A stretch of 64,000 bases of DNA from Senecio squalidus (taxonomy: Eukaryota; Streptophyta; Magnoliopsida; Asterales; Asteraceae), in contig CAJVGC010000589.1 of NCBI GenBank assembly GCA_910822075.1, positions 7,944,357-8,008,356 on the forward strand, given 5' to 3'. The notes below the pieces were generated by a model. That model searched no databases. It saw nothing but the letters and a program-made list of their open reading frames with translations, and was not told the origin of the DNA. Shown one piece after another: positions 1 through 10,636 of this stretch; the first letter of the stretch is position 1; each line of letters opens with the position of its first letter. A program made the translations under genes and the position numbers.

Positions 1-181
1 AACCTTAGAAAACACTCTAACTAACAAATTCACACTTAAAACTAACGATTAAAAGTAGAATATCTCAATAACGAATTTTACAGCCAAATTTCAAACTTAC
101 AAATACTGAACAATTGTTGATCTTACTGTTCTACTACTCTAATCGTTGTAACTCTCCTACACAAATTAGATTTGATTTGCA
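1..181 (-). other. 5' leader of a minus-strand Copia-A element (runs off left edge)
   Basis: This AT-rich stretch lies just inside the primer binding site on the minus strand. It closely resembles the leaders at 22,698-23,025 and 20,842-21,166 of the other Copia-A copies. No gag start is reached before the window edge, so the body of this copy lies to the left. Confidence 0.7.
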
Positions 182-193
182 GCTCTGATAACA
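182..193 (-). other. Primer binding site (tRNA-iMet type)
   Basis: Read on the minus strand this is TGTTATCAGAGC, one mismatch from the TGGTATCAGAGC complementary to plant initiator methionine tRNA. It sits two bases from the LTR end, as expected for minus-strand priming. It fixes the orientation of this copia copy. Confidence 0.8.
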
Positions 194-195
194 CT

Positions 196-705
196 TGTTA
201 GGTCTGATCAATCGTCAAAGCAACAATCTTCTGATTAGAATCACTAACTAGTGGCGGAATCATGAGTTAATCAATTGAATTAACAAAATAAGAACAATGA
301 ATCAATTTGAAATCAGTAAAAGGAAACTTCATTTAAAAGCCATAAATGGCGGGAAAGCTTGTTACATATGATAATCACTTACACTCAAGCTCTTATCAAT
401 TGACTCACTCTCACCACTATATATAGGCTATACACTCTACCTATTACATTACATCAACCCTTATGTTTATTTAAAAACACTTCGGGTGAAAAAATAAACA
501 AAACTTCATCTAAATTTTAGTTCGGGTGAACTTGAACTTAACTCTGGTGAAGAGTTAGTTCACCCGACTTAAAGTCTCCATGAATTTCCTAACTATGATT
601 TAGTTCGGGTGTTGGACAATGTTCACCCGAACTAAATGTTTAACACAAAACACTTGAAGAAGAGTCTTTGGAATCTTTAACCATCACTCCTTTTATGCTC
701 CAACA
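196..705 (-). mobile_element. 5' LTR of a minus-strand Copia-A element
   Basis: On the minus strand the LTR starts TGTTGGAGCATA (plus end at 705) and ends CCTAACA (plus start at 196), about 510 bp. A TATA-like run lies near 418-426. A perfect inverted repeat has 13-bp arms at 599-611 and 624-636 (arm core AGTTCGGGTG). The LTR abuts plus-strand copia RT sequence at 706, so this copy was inserted into that older element. Bases 706-710 (CTATC) are the candidate target duplication; the partner is outside the window. Confidence 0.85.
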
Positions 706-1738
706 CTATCTTCTCAAAAATAACTTTATAAGAGGCTCCATTGATAAAACACTTTTCATAAACAAAAAAGAGGGGCATGTTATTTTAGTTCAAATATATG
801 TTGATGATATTAGATTTGGATCTACAAATGCCAAGTTGTGTACATGGTTTTCAAAATTAATGTCAAGTCAGTATAAAACTAGCATGATGGGTGAATTTAC
901 ATTTTTTCTGGGATTACAAGTTGAACAAGAACCAAATGGAATTTTCATTCATCAAAGTAAGTATATCCATGATCTTCTAAAGAAATTTTCACTTGAATCA
1001 TGCTCAGAAACGAAAACTCCAATGAGCACTTCTGATAAGTTACATAAGGAAAAAACTGACAATTCAGTCTGTCAAGCAACTTACAGAGGAATGATTAGAT
1101 CTCCGTTATACTTAACTTCAAGCAGACCTGATATTATGTTTTCAACATGCCTTGGTGCAAGATATAAAGATGACCCAAAAGAATACCATTTAAAAGCTGT
1201 TAAAAGAATATTCAGATATCTTAAGGGTCCTCCAAATCTTGGATTATGGTATCCTAAAGAATTTGGATTTGATCTAATTGTTTTATAGATGCAGATTATG
1301 CAGGGTATAAACATTACAAAAAGAGCACATCAGGTGGATGTCAGCTTCTAGGAGGAAATTTGGTCAGCTGGTCATGTAAGAAGAAGAACTCTGTTGGAAC
1401 TTCAATTGCTGAAGATGAGTATGTTGCTGCACGGAGGTGTTGTTCTCAGTTGCTATGAATGAAACACCAACTTGCAGGATTTTATATCAAAATCAAAGGA
1501 ACTCCAATCATGTGGGATAACAAAAGTGCTATATGGATTACATAAAATCCAGTCTTACACCCAAGAACCAAACACATTGAAATCAGGCATCATTTTATAA
1601 GAGACTGTGTTGAAAATGGGAAGGTCAGAATGGAGTTTGTGGCCACACATGAGCAAGTGGAAGACATCTTCAAAAAACCTCTTAGTCAGGAAAAGTTTTT
1701 CTATCTCTTAGGAGAACTAGGAATTTTAAATCCTTAAA
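706..1738 (+). pseudogene. Copia-A plus-strand reverse transcriptase C-terminal part and RNase H (broken)
   Basis: This is the 3' part of a Ty1/copia polyprotein that copies element RNA into DNA in cytoplasmic particles. The RT catalytic box reads QIYVDDIRFGST (about 800-830), followed by the SMMGEFTFFLGLQV-type segment typical of Sirevirus-like RTs. RNase H follows, with a CKKKNSVGTSIAEDEYVAA-like segment near 1,376-1,430 and a C-terminal RHHFIRDCVENGKV segment near 1,590-1,625. The frame closes at 1,286-1,288 and RNase H continues in another frame with further stops. The N-terminal half of RT is missing, cut off by the LTR ending at 705. The first methionine of the open frame lies inside that LTR and is not a real start. 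Confidence 0.88.
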
Positions 1739-2170
1739 TTTAACAAAGTTTCAAACTTCAGTCTGATTAGGTGCTCAGACTGAATGAGTTTCATTCTGAG
1801 TGAGTGTTTAGACGGAAAGATTAAATCAAACATTTATTCTTTTGGATACTACATTTTTTAATTTTAGTAATACTGTTGAAATTTTTTAATTATTTTTATT
1901 TTTTTAAATATTTTTTTTAAACTAACTTAAGTTAGGGGTCACTATTACATATATATGAAACTGAGGGTCATTTTGATAAATTTTGATTTCTCGTTTTAAT
2001 CTGACTTAAACTTTGGGGTAAATATCATATTTATTTGAAACTGAGGGTTAGTTGTGTAAATATTGTAAATAAGTCCCTTTAACTTCGTTCCATTCGTTCA
2101 AATACAATTCTATTGTAAGCTAACATAATTTTTTTCTCTTACATCTGATTATTATCTTCTGTGATTAACA
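1739..2170 (+). other. Spacer between RNase H and the third ORF of plus-strand Copia-A
   Basis: AT-rich, non-coding in all frames at any meaningful length. It contains a long T/A tract (about 1,850-1,920) and two similar segments around a short 'ctgagggt' motif near 1,960 and 2,041. I see no splice or promoter signal that can be defended by eye. Confidence 0.5.
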
Positions 2171-5087
2171 ATGGCAGATCAGAATATGATTCTTCATGCA
2201 ACAAACAATATGATAGCAGGAGCAGGGTTCACCCAGAGAATCCAAGTAAAAGACAACAACCGGGTGGCCACTACAATCATTCCTGAAAATCGACGCAACA
2301 TGGGGTTTGACCAGATCTGTCGATTCATGGTTTCTCATCCTTTACAGGGCGCTTACTTCAGAGAAACCGTTTTATATGCACCTGTTCTGTGTGAAAGGTC
2401 GTATACATGTACAAGAAATGATGCACATACTACAATTACTAGTACATATAATGATGGTGGGGCCACGATTACCATTACAAAAGAGACAATATTGGTTGCT
2501 ATGCTTCTTCCAACTGCCCTAGAAGATGGACAAGGTGGTTTTCAAACTAGACTGAGTAAATAACAAGGTAAGGATGAAGATTTCTCTTTAGTTAGTCGAC
2601 CTGTGGTAAAAGGGTTCATTGAGTATGACATGTTTCAAGGTAAATGGAAGTTTCTCTTTTCAAGTATCACAAGGAGTTTGGGGGGAAAAAGTGGGATCTT
2701 TGAAACAAATGAATGAGTTTGAAACTCATATTTCGCTCCACGGTCACAGGTCGAAGAATATCATATTTTAGGCTCTATTTTGATGAGTTAGTCTCCTTGA
2801 TTTCAAAACCTAAAAGAATTTTTAATATACCTTTTATTAGGGTATTATCTTTTTTTTTGGACAAGTCTTAGGGACTATAGCACATGCAGAACTTGATCAT
2901 ATTTATTATGTATGCCCAACTCCAAGACTAACATATAAAATTTTTCTTAAATCTCAATTGATGAAGCCGAGGTGGGGTTGATATCTGTGATCCTTCAATG
3001 GATTGAAAATCCATTTATAGATACTTCAGAAACTGTGTCTGATCATCCAGACTCAAGGAATGGAGGTTCTAATTCAGTTGTAGGGGAGAACTTGAATGAA
3101 GGAGATACTGATCATCAAAAGATCAATGTTGAGGTTAGGAATGATGGGGTTGGGAATGCTGGTGACCATCAAGAGGAAGAATCTCCACATCGAGACTCGG
3201 GTATGGAAATCACTAAATCTCCATATCAATCTGAAAGTAACCCCTCTCAGACTGATGAAATGCCCACTTTCCAACTCTATATACTTGCATATTAAGAGGC
3301 TTACCCACTGATTTCACAAGACTCTTTGGAGAATGATCACATATCCAGCCCCTCTATAGATGAATCACTAATGGACTCACCATTCCATGAGGTTGATAGT
3401 CATGAACTTCACTCTAGTGTTGCAGTACACTCCACACTCCCTCTGCTAGAGCGGGGGGTGGATGTGAATGGTAAGACTACCCAAAGCCAACCAAGAGTAG
3501 ACAACTTAGGAGTGGAAAGCATTGAAGAAGATATCCCACTCCTGGATATCCCTGTACCTTGTATGGGAACACCCCTTTACATGTTTTAAAGCCTATTTTG
3601 AAGGCTCTTTTCACTAGTTAAGTACTAGTTCACACTAATGAACCACTAAATCTCTCACACTCCAATGCACAAGTTTCCAATGCCTCTCTCCAAAAACTGA
3701 GTGAGGCACAAAGTTCTATTTTTGTGACCAAAGATCTCTCTCCTAGTCAACAAGGGATATGTGAGGTTACAATAACCGTTCCTACATTTGTGTCCAATAA
3801 TCTCTTCTTTAATAAACACGGGATATGTGAGGATACAACAACCTTACCTAACATTTCTGTTACATCTCATACTCAGTCTGAGGTTTCTATGGATGTCCAT
3901 ATCCTGTTTCAGGAAATTAAGGACATGTCAACTCAGTTTGATGCCAAACTAAGTGCAATGCAGACTGAGATGTGTGCTCTAAAAGAACAAAATGCAAAGA
4001 AGTTGGTTGATTTGAAGGAAATGGTGATGAATCTGACTTCTGAGATAAATAGTTGGCAAGGTTTCTGTAGGTGCTCAGACTCAAGGGAGAAAAGTGCTAA
4101 AGTTTATAATGAGTCTGATCATCAAAAATCTTGAATAGGAAAAGAGATGGGTCATCAATTAAGAGGGAGAAGAAGGAGAGATGGTACAAAAGGAAGCTCA
4201 GATATAATCATGAAACTGAAAATACTGAGGAATATTTTGACTAATTACGGTGATGTTTCTTTGACATCAACCGAAGCTATTCAATTTGAAGTGGATAACC
4301 AAATGAAACTATATGGAGTTGATCTAAGAGAAAATGATCCCGATTATCGATATCCACCTCCTGATTATGCAAGTAGAATAAGAAATGCAGAATTAGAAGA
4401 TCAAATGGCTACAAAACAAAGAGAACCAAAGTTGACATCTCTAATAAAGAGAAAGAAAGTGAACAGAAGGTTGAAGCTCGAAGGCAAGCAAGGTTAGAAA
4501 GGTCAGCCTTTAATGATGGAATGACTGTTGAAAAATACTTATAGTATGTCAAAGGATTGTTACATTGAAAAATTTTATGATAAGCCTCAAGAGAAGTCAG
4601 TCCTTGGGACAAAAGACTCATGTGATGTTGCAGTTGGGGAATTAGAAGTTGAGATGAAGTATGAAGAACTTTTAGCTCATGAAAAAGAACAATCAAGAAT
4701 TCAAGCTGATGAGGAGATGGCTAAAAAGGTTCAAAGAGAACATGAAAGGATGGGAGTTATTGAAAAACATTTTGTTACTCAGAAGCTGAGTGATAATATT
4801 GCACATCTTGATTGTATTGAATCCCATGGGAAATTGAATCTGAAGTGCTTGCTCAGAGTAAATTCTTTAATATTGTAGTGGAAAGAATGCAATCAGTTGG
4901 GTTGGATGAATGGAATAGGATTGCCAAACTGAGTACAAGATTGAGCAACATTGAACATCAGACTACAGTAAAAAGAGAATCTATATACAATGTGAATGTT
5001 TCATATTTCTTGAATCTGATTCCTGAAGAAGACTATAGCCATTTTTGTTCAGCAACAGATGTCACAAGGGAGCCAAACATCTTGGGT
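2171..5087 (+). pseudogene. Env-like third ORF of plus-strand Copia-A (decayed)
   Basis: A chain of plus-strand open segments follows RNase H: 2,171-2,563 (starts MADQNMILHATNN), 2,972-3,295, 3,326-3,589, 3,724-4,134, 4,147-4,497, 4,528-4,878 and 4,845-5,090. The first part is globular. The middle is acidic and Ser/Pro/Asp-rich. A predicted coiled coil lies near 3,900-4,060, a basic RGRRRRDG patch near 4,160, and the end is charged and helical (DEEMAKKVQREHERM near 4,710-4,750). Position after pol and before the expected 3' LTR matches the extra or envelope-like ORF of Sireviruses, and the style resembles Asteraceae copia proteins. Calling it envelope-like is inference; no transmembrane helix is obvious. 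Several stops and frameshifts break it. Confidence 0.65.
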
Positions 5088-5407
5088 TAGAATCTCAAAC
5101 TAATCATCTAGTACCTTCAGACATTGAGTCACACAACACTAAAGAGGAAACACGAGGTGCAAATGATATGATATCAGGAGACAAGGTACATATAAAAAAA
5201 ATAACATGTCATTAAATAAATAAAAGTTTTTACAAAAAATTAAATAGTACAAATATCACCAATACATAATCATAAAATCTCAAATAGATCACAACGGAAC
5301 TAAATACATCGAAAATAAAGTTCCACAATAGCACAAAAAATCCAAGTAATAAAGGCATGTCTCAAAAGTCAGCATCCTTAATCTCCTGAAAAGCGTTAGA
5401 AAAATAG
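5088..5407. other. Unclassified AT-rich segment, possibly a minus-strand gypsy LTR remnant
   Basis: No coding signal. Read on the minus strand, the segment beginning near 5,400 (CTTTTCAGGAGATTAAGGA) resembles the pre-terminal part of the gypsy LTR at 19,040-19,060. A short inverted LTR remnant is possible, but the likeness is weak. Confidence 0.3.
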
Positions 5408-5604
5408 AACGTCAATAAAAGTTGGTGAATCTTTCGCAATTTCATGTAATTTTGTTTGTAATGAAATGCTAAATACTTGGTTGTATTTGCACATGTAAAC
5501 ACTTTTATGGTTTTAATGACTTAAAACCGCTTGTATTTATTATATCTCGTGTAAGATATCTTAGCTCTTCTCATCTCGTGTTTCCGCTTTAGCGGGTTGT
5601 GGCC
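5408..5604 (+). mobile_element. 3' end fragment of a gypsy LTR
   Basis: About 190 bp align by eye with the last 190 bp of the solo LTR at 19,140-19,330: a shared 'aatgaaat' and 'cttggtt' segment, 'gacttaaaaccg', and the near-terminal GTGTTTCCGCTTTAGCGGG. The terminal GGTGTAACA has decayed to GGTTGTGG. The rest of the LTR is missing, so this is a truncated relic at the junction between the plus-strand and minus-strand Copia-A remnants. Confidence 0.7.
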
Positions 5605-6895
5605 GACTATGTTCTACAACTTCTTCCTGAATTTCTATCAGATCTATGTTATTACAAATTTCAACATTCATAATCTTTTCTTCAAATAATTCTTCATGAT
5701 TACTTGACTCTTCTAATTTTTGACCTGCTACAAAATTAAAAGTTTCATATAGACTTGTAATAGCATTCAAATTAATCAAATTATTCACAGAATAACAAGT
5801 TTCATTCAGATCAACTTTAGACTGTAATCCATAAACATCATCAAAAGAATTACCAACATATAAACCACTCTTAAAATTGGTTGATGCAGTTTTAATAGTA
5901 GTTATCATTGAATGGAGTTAGTACTACATTAAATCCAATACCAGCCTTAGATTTCTGCCCAAATTGATGTTCAATAATCCCATTCAAAGTCTTAGATGAA
6001 AGTTTAAACTTCTCAACATGAATTTTAGCATTTTCAAATTCATTGGTACTTTTTGAAATCTTTCAAATAAGTTTTCATCTTGATTTCCAACCTTCCCAAT
6101 TTACCCTTATACACATCCACATCCTTTAACAGAGAATCAATTTAATCTTTGTAAACCTTTTTAGTTTTCGAAAATTCTCTTTAATGAAATTTAATTAAAT
6201 CAATTTCTTTTATTAAACTCAAATTGTGTTCCCTAGTATACTTTAGAGTATTTAAGCAATCAATAGAGCAAGCTTTAGAAAGTACCTCATCAGTGGAAAC
6301 TGTATTTATCTTACTCATGAGAGCTGAGATATTTTTGTTTTTGAAATCTTCTTCCTGCACCTCATCCCACCCCAATATCCAAAAGTAATCAAGGCTTTTC
6401 CACTTGAGCTTTATTCATGCTTTCCATTCTTTCCTTCTACAAGGGTGGTGTCCTAGTGGTAAAATCTTGGTCTCCAAAGGTGAAATTCCTGGAGGTCCCA
6501 AGTTCGAATCCTGGGAGAAAAAGAAAAATAAACCCCCTTGTGGTAACGGAGGATCACCTGCGATGACTTCGGGCTCCCCGCAAAGCGGGTGGTCGCCCTG
6601 GGATTAGTCGGCTCGCAGAGCGAGTTGGATACCTAGGTTACCAAAAAAAACAAACTTTCAGCTTCTTTTGATCATCCTTTGTTTGATAGTTGATCATGTG
6701 ATAACTTTTCTTGTTCGTCATTCTTGGTGCCATGCACTCTCTTGCAAAGTGCCCATAGTCTTAACAGTTGAAGCACTTGACCTTTGACTTGTCAAAACCC
6801 ATTCTGTCACAATTCTCCTTCCTGAAGTTGTTTCTTCCAGTCTTCTTGAAGAATCTGTTGGCTCTAACACTCACATTTGACTTGTCAAAAGCCAT
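5605..6895 (-). pseudogene. Host Copia-A gag C-terminal part and gag-protease linker (broken, SINE-interrupted)
   Basis: On the minus strand this runs from a nucleocapsid region (6,895 down to about 6,660) into an acidic linker (6,375-6,181 and 5,908-5,605). A CCHC knuckle near 6,730-6,780 reads CFNC, then a stop, then DYGHFAREC. The linker matches its counterpart in the nested copy (19,837-19,295 and 16,736-16,275), sharing FKSGL and NNLINLNAI-type segments. It continues the gag that begins at 22,697 and was split by the nested element. About 18 codons are missing at the nested junction. A SINE sits in it at 6,443-6,649, and the frame has several stops. Confidence 0.8.
6443..6649 (+). mobile_element. 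tRNA-derived SINE
   Basis: About 207 bp with a pol III internal promoter: an A-box-like TGTCCTAGTGG at 6,449-6,459 and a B box GTTCGAATCC at 6,502-6,511, 43 bp apart as in tRNA genes. The body is GC-richer than its surroundings. Near its 3' end is GGGATTAGTCGG, resembling the conserved 3' domain of many angiosperm SINEs, and it ends in a run of eight A. ACAA flanks it (6,439-6,442 and 6,650-6,653), a probable short target duplication. The homologous gag region near 19,530 lacks the insert, which confirms the boundaries. Non-autonomous; mobilised by LINE machinery by analogy. Confidence 0.85.
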
Positions 6896-6902
6896 TCTAA
6901 CA

Positions 6903-7362
6903 CTGAATGTCTAGAGTCAATAACATATTGCGGAATCACATGTTATTGATGAAGCTAATGAAATTAAAACAATGAATTCAACAATTGAAGTTATTATTTT
7001 CAAAGCCTTAAATGGCGGAAAAGTTTGTTACAGAGATATTGATACTTGAACTCTGTCATATGAACTCCTCTCACCATTTTTTATAGGCTAAGATATCTAC
7101 CTATTACATTATAACAACCCTTATGTTTATTCATACAAACTTTGGTTGAACTAATAATTAAAACATCATTTAACTTTAGTTCGGGTGAACTTGAACTTAA
7201 CTCTGGTGAAGAGTTAGTTCACCCGACCTAAAGCCTTCCTGATTTTACAATCTAAGATATAGTTTGGGTGATGAAAAATGTTCACCTGAACTAAATATCT
7301 AACACTATACAATATGACTAAGATCTTTGGAAGCTTCAACATCAATCCTATATGCTCCAACA
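6903..7362 (-). mobile_element. 3' LTR of the nested Copia-A element (end-truncated)
   Basis: On the minus strand it starts TGTTGGAGCATA right after a polypurine tract and runs to about 6,903. It lacks the last 35-40 bp present in the partner LTR at 21,183-21,673. The two LTRs share long identical blocks and differ at scattered sites, roughly 8-10 percent by eye, so the insertion is old. The missing end coincides with the missing host gag codons, implying a small deletion across this junction. Confidence 0.82.
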
Positions 7363-7375
7363 ATCTCCCCCTTGG
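7363..7375 (-). other. Polypurine tract of the nested Copia-A element
   Basis: The minus strand reads CCAAGGGGGAGAT immediately upstream of the LTR start TGTTGG. This is the expected plus-strand DNA primer for a copia element and fixes the LTR as a 3' LTR. Confidence 0.85.
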
Positions 7376-9915
7376 ATGATGCTTCCAAAATCTGCATCTT
7401 GCTAGGTTAAGCTCCATTCCCATTTTCCAAATAACCATCAGTCTCTTGTACCCCTTCTCATCTTATCAAATTCCCAAGCTACAAGCACAAGAGCCATCCT
7501 GCTTTCTTTATCATCAGGTTGCAGTTTATCAAGTGGAAGGTTGAAAATAGTAAGAATATCATCATTAGAGAGCTCTCTTAGATCATCATTTTCATAGAGC
7601 CTCTCATCCTCACCATCTTCTCTTCTCATACAATATCATCATTCTCATAATCTACCCACCATCTGTTTATCTTGGGATTTGGACCCACAACCTTGACTTT
7701 CTTCATAGGAAAAATAAACATAGTCATCCTTTTCCTTTTTTCTCTGAATTTCATTGCAAAGTTGGCAAAGTCAGTTTTAGCACATTCATGAATGAACTTC
7801 TCATAATCATATCCATGAGAATATTGACCATGATTCACCATCTTCAACTGACAGAGTCTTTTGGCATCTTCCACTGAGATTTGCATGAGTTTCTCGGTTG
7901 TGTCAAAGGATTGAGTCATTGTACCAGTTCTAGTTTATCTCTTAATCACAATTGCACCAGTATAAAGATAAAACATCCAACCAACTATAGGTGGTATAAT
8001 ACCTCTCTTCATGTCCATCGGCGCTTCTCTTTCAGCCCTCAACTCCTCTTGAGATACCTTCTTTATTCTTGATCCTGAAGCATTGTCTTCTCCTTGAACG
8101 GAAACCTCAGCAGTATCAATGGGAAACCCATATTGATCTAAATCACCTCCATTTGACGCAGTCTCAACAATCCAATTAGATAGTTCTTCAATCATAGCTG
8201 TGACAACTGGATCATCTGATAATAGTCTTCTGGTAGTGTAGATTTAGAAGATTTTGCAGGAACTGGGTCTTCTTGTTGAGTCTTTGTGAACCAAGACTCC
8301 TTCTCCATATACTCAGCAAAGGGATCATCTTCTTTCTTTACCTTCGTCTTTGAATGCACATCTTGACTCTATTTCTCAACTAGAGACTTCAAAGTGACAT
8401 TCTGACTTGAGTCAGCTTTCTTTGTAGAAGACCCCTCACTACTTTAAACAGAAGGAGGAATATGAACTTCTGTTGCTTCTGTTCTTTGACTTTCAAGATT
8501 GACGTCAACATTTTCCGAAGCTCTATCAGTTTTCCTCTTGTTCAGCTCCTCCTCTTTCTTCTTTTCTCTTTTAGATTTTATTTCACTTACCATAACCTTA
8601 GTTTGAATGTCTAACCAGTTTTTCTCCAGGGTTTCAATATTCATTTGCCCTACTGATCTAGATGACATTCCTCCAGCAATAACCAAGTAGTTCTTCAGAT
8701 GAAGTTTGTAATTCTTCTCTAAGAACTTATTCTAATATTCCAACATCTTCTTCTTCATATTGATTACCTTGGAAGGTACTAATTTTGATGCTTTCAGTGC
8801 TCTACTCTTCACTCTCCCCCTTGTATTACACTTCTTCCAACATCAACAGTTTCTTCTACTACTCTCTCTCCTTCTTCCTCTTTAACAGTCACTTCCACAC
8901 TCTCATCACCTTCCTTGTCACTATCAATATCTATCACCACTTTCTCCCCTCCCAAATCTTCATTCCATTAATAATTGATGTCATATGTGTTTTTCAAAAG
9001 TCTCTTAATCAATAAGTTCTTCAAACCGATCAACAACTCTAAATTTTTTGATATTCTTTTCAGCTTCAACACTTTCACTTTCTTCTTCATCACCAGAGTT
9101 AAATAATTATTCACCCGATCTAAAATCTTCATCACCAGACTTATCTTTGTCACCCGAGTTAAATACTTCTTCACCAGATTTAGCACCAGGTTTATCTTTT
9201 TATTCACCAGAAAGTAAACTCAAGGACATTTTCATTACCTTTGGAGCTCCCATCCTTCTCCAATTCTTTCACAATCTTCCCCACAATTGATAAGTCAATC
9301 TCAGCTTCTTCATTAACACTTTCACTGCTATCCATTATTCCTTTTGCTTCAGCTTCAACATTTTTTCCTTCCAACACCATTCTATCTTCAACTTCAACTT
9401 CAATCTCATTTTTATCTCCCCCTATTTTGGATGCATCATCCATAGGAACAGATTTTAACACACACTTTATCCTTAAATGCTTTTTGAGGACTGAATTAGA
9501 AGCATTTTTCCATCTTAGTTGATTTATCAGAGACTTTTCACTCAGAACCAGTTGCTTCAATGCCTCATTCTTCTTAGTCAATTCCATTATTGTCAACATA
9601 CCAATTCCTGCTCCCCCCCCCCCCCCCCCCTTTTTGCTGGAAGTATAGACATTTATAAGAGTGCTTGTTGAAGCATCCTTCTGAACATTTAGCACTAGGT
9701 AGACACAGTTGGAACTTCAGGAGTGAGAATATGTGAGGCAGCCAGATTAAGCAGAGCTTGGATTTCTCAACTGTCTAATACTAATCTCCTCTTTCATTAC
9801 TCCCTTTAGTTTGCTGAACAATAGGTGATTGAGGTGGAGGTGATGGAATAGGAATAATAGTTGATCCATATTGATCAACCTCTACTTTTTGTTGTTTTTT
9901 GGGCCAAGAAATGGA
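7376..9915 (-). pseudogene. Env-like third ORF of nested Copia-A, C-terminal two thirds (decayed)
   Basis: Minus-strand open segments run 10,032-9,781 (after the insertion, from about 9,915), 9,695-9,204, 8,686-8,444, 8,195-7,935, 7,919-7,626 and 7,629-7,438. Features include a Pro-rich piece (IPIPSPPPQSPIVQQT, near 9,810-9,860), a Gly6 run from a C18 tract, a leucine/charge-rich helical stretch (9,400-9,600), an acidic region with NSG-type repeats (9,090-9,200), and a Lys/Glu-rich helix (8,480-8,590). The segment ends just before the polypurine tract, the position of the extra ORF in Sireviruses. Multiple frame breaks make it non-functional. Confidence 0.62.
9613..9630. repeat. C18 homopolymer
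   Basis: Eighteen consecutive C on the plus strand. On the minus strand it codes Gly6 in frame within the 163-codon segment 9,695-9,204. Such tracts are slippage-prone, so the length may vary or be a sequencing artefact. Confidence 0.9.
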
Positions 9916-10636
9916 ATGGATGAAGCTATGGAGTCTTCTGTGTATTTGAATAAAGATGATTTCAGTTCGTGGAGAGTCCGAACTGAAATCATCAAGAATA
10001 ATACGAAGTGAAATTTTCAGTTCAGGGAACAAGTTAGTTTAGATACTCTGAACTAAATGAAGTTCCTACGAACTAAAAATAAGCTGAAGTGTAACTTAAG
10101 TCAAAAGAAGTCAACATTGAAGATATCAATTCGGAGGATGAAGACTTTGATTCAGAACAGAAGTGAACTCCCCGAGTTGAAATTAAGATGATGATAATGT
10201 TGTAATAATTTAGTTTGTAGTGTGTTTGTTTGTTAGATTTTGTCTATAAATAGTGTGATAGGTTGTTATCAGTTTGTTTTGTCTTTGAACCCGAAACTCT
10301 CTCAAAGAGGTTCCTTCGAGCTTGAATGTGAATTGTAACAAGCTCGATCGAAAACTTGTCACCACTATTAATGAAATCTTAAACAGTTGCGCATTTTGTT
10401 GTTGTTTATAAGTTCTTTCAATTTCAATCACAAATTCGATTTCATGTTTCCTTCATTTTGATTCCAAACTCAGGTCATGAGATTCCACATCATGACCTGT
10501 TTCAATTCGATCGCTGATTGATAAAGAGCTGAGATGAAATTCAGGACCAGCCATTGTTGTTGTTCTTCTTCTTTTTGTTGCTATTGTTTTTCTTGTTGTT
10601 ATTGTTGTTGATCTTTCTGTTATACACTCTCTACTC
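9916..10636 (+). mobile_element. Probable solo LTR or small insertion inside the env-like ORF
   Basis: The minus-strand env-like frame breaks off at about 10,637 and resumes at about 9,915. The intervening 720 bp has an LTR-like plus-strand layout: an inverted repeat with perfect 15-bp arms (9,955-9,969 and 9,979-9,993), then TATAAATA at 10,241-10,248, then a T-rich 3' part. The same order and spacing (palindrome containing AGTTCG, then TATA about 250 bp on) is seen in Copia-A LTRs. Exact ends and target duplication could not be fixed; GGCC occurs at both edges. A minus-strand open segment (10,638-10,453) is probably fortuitous. Confidence 0.5.
9955..9993. repeat. Perfect inverted repeat, 15-bp arms, 9-nt loop
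   Basis: The arms are GATGATTTCAGTTCG (9,955-9,969) and its exact reverse complement (9,979-9,993). It could form a hairpin or be a dyad protein-binding site in the U3 part of the inferred LTR. Confidence 0.9.

Noticed and set aside
6449..6520. Possible tRNA gene
   Set aside because: A and B boxes are present but the arms do not pair as a complete tRNA by eye, and the unit continues into a SINE body with an A tail.
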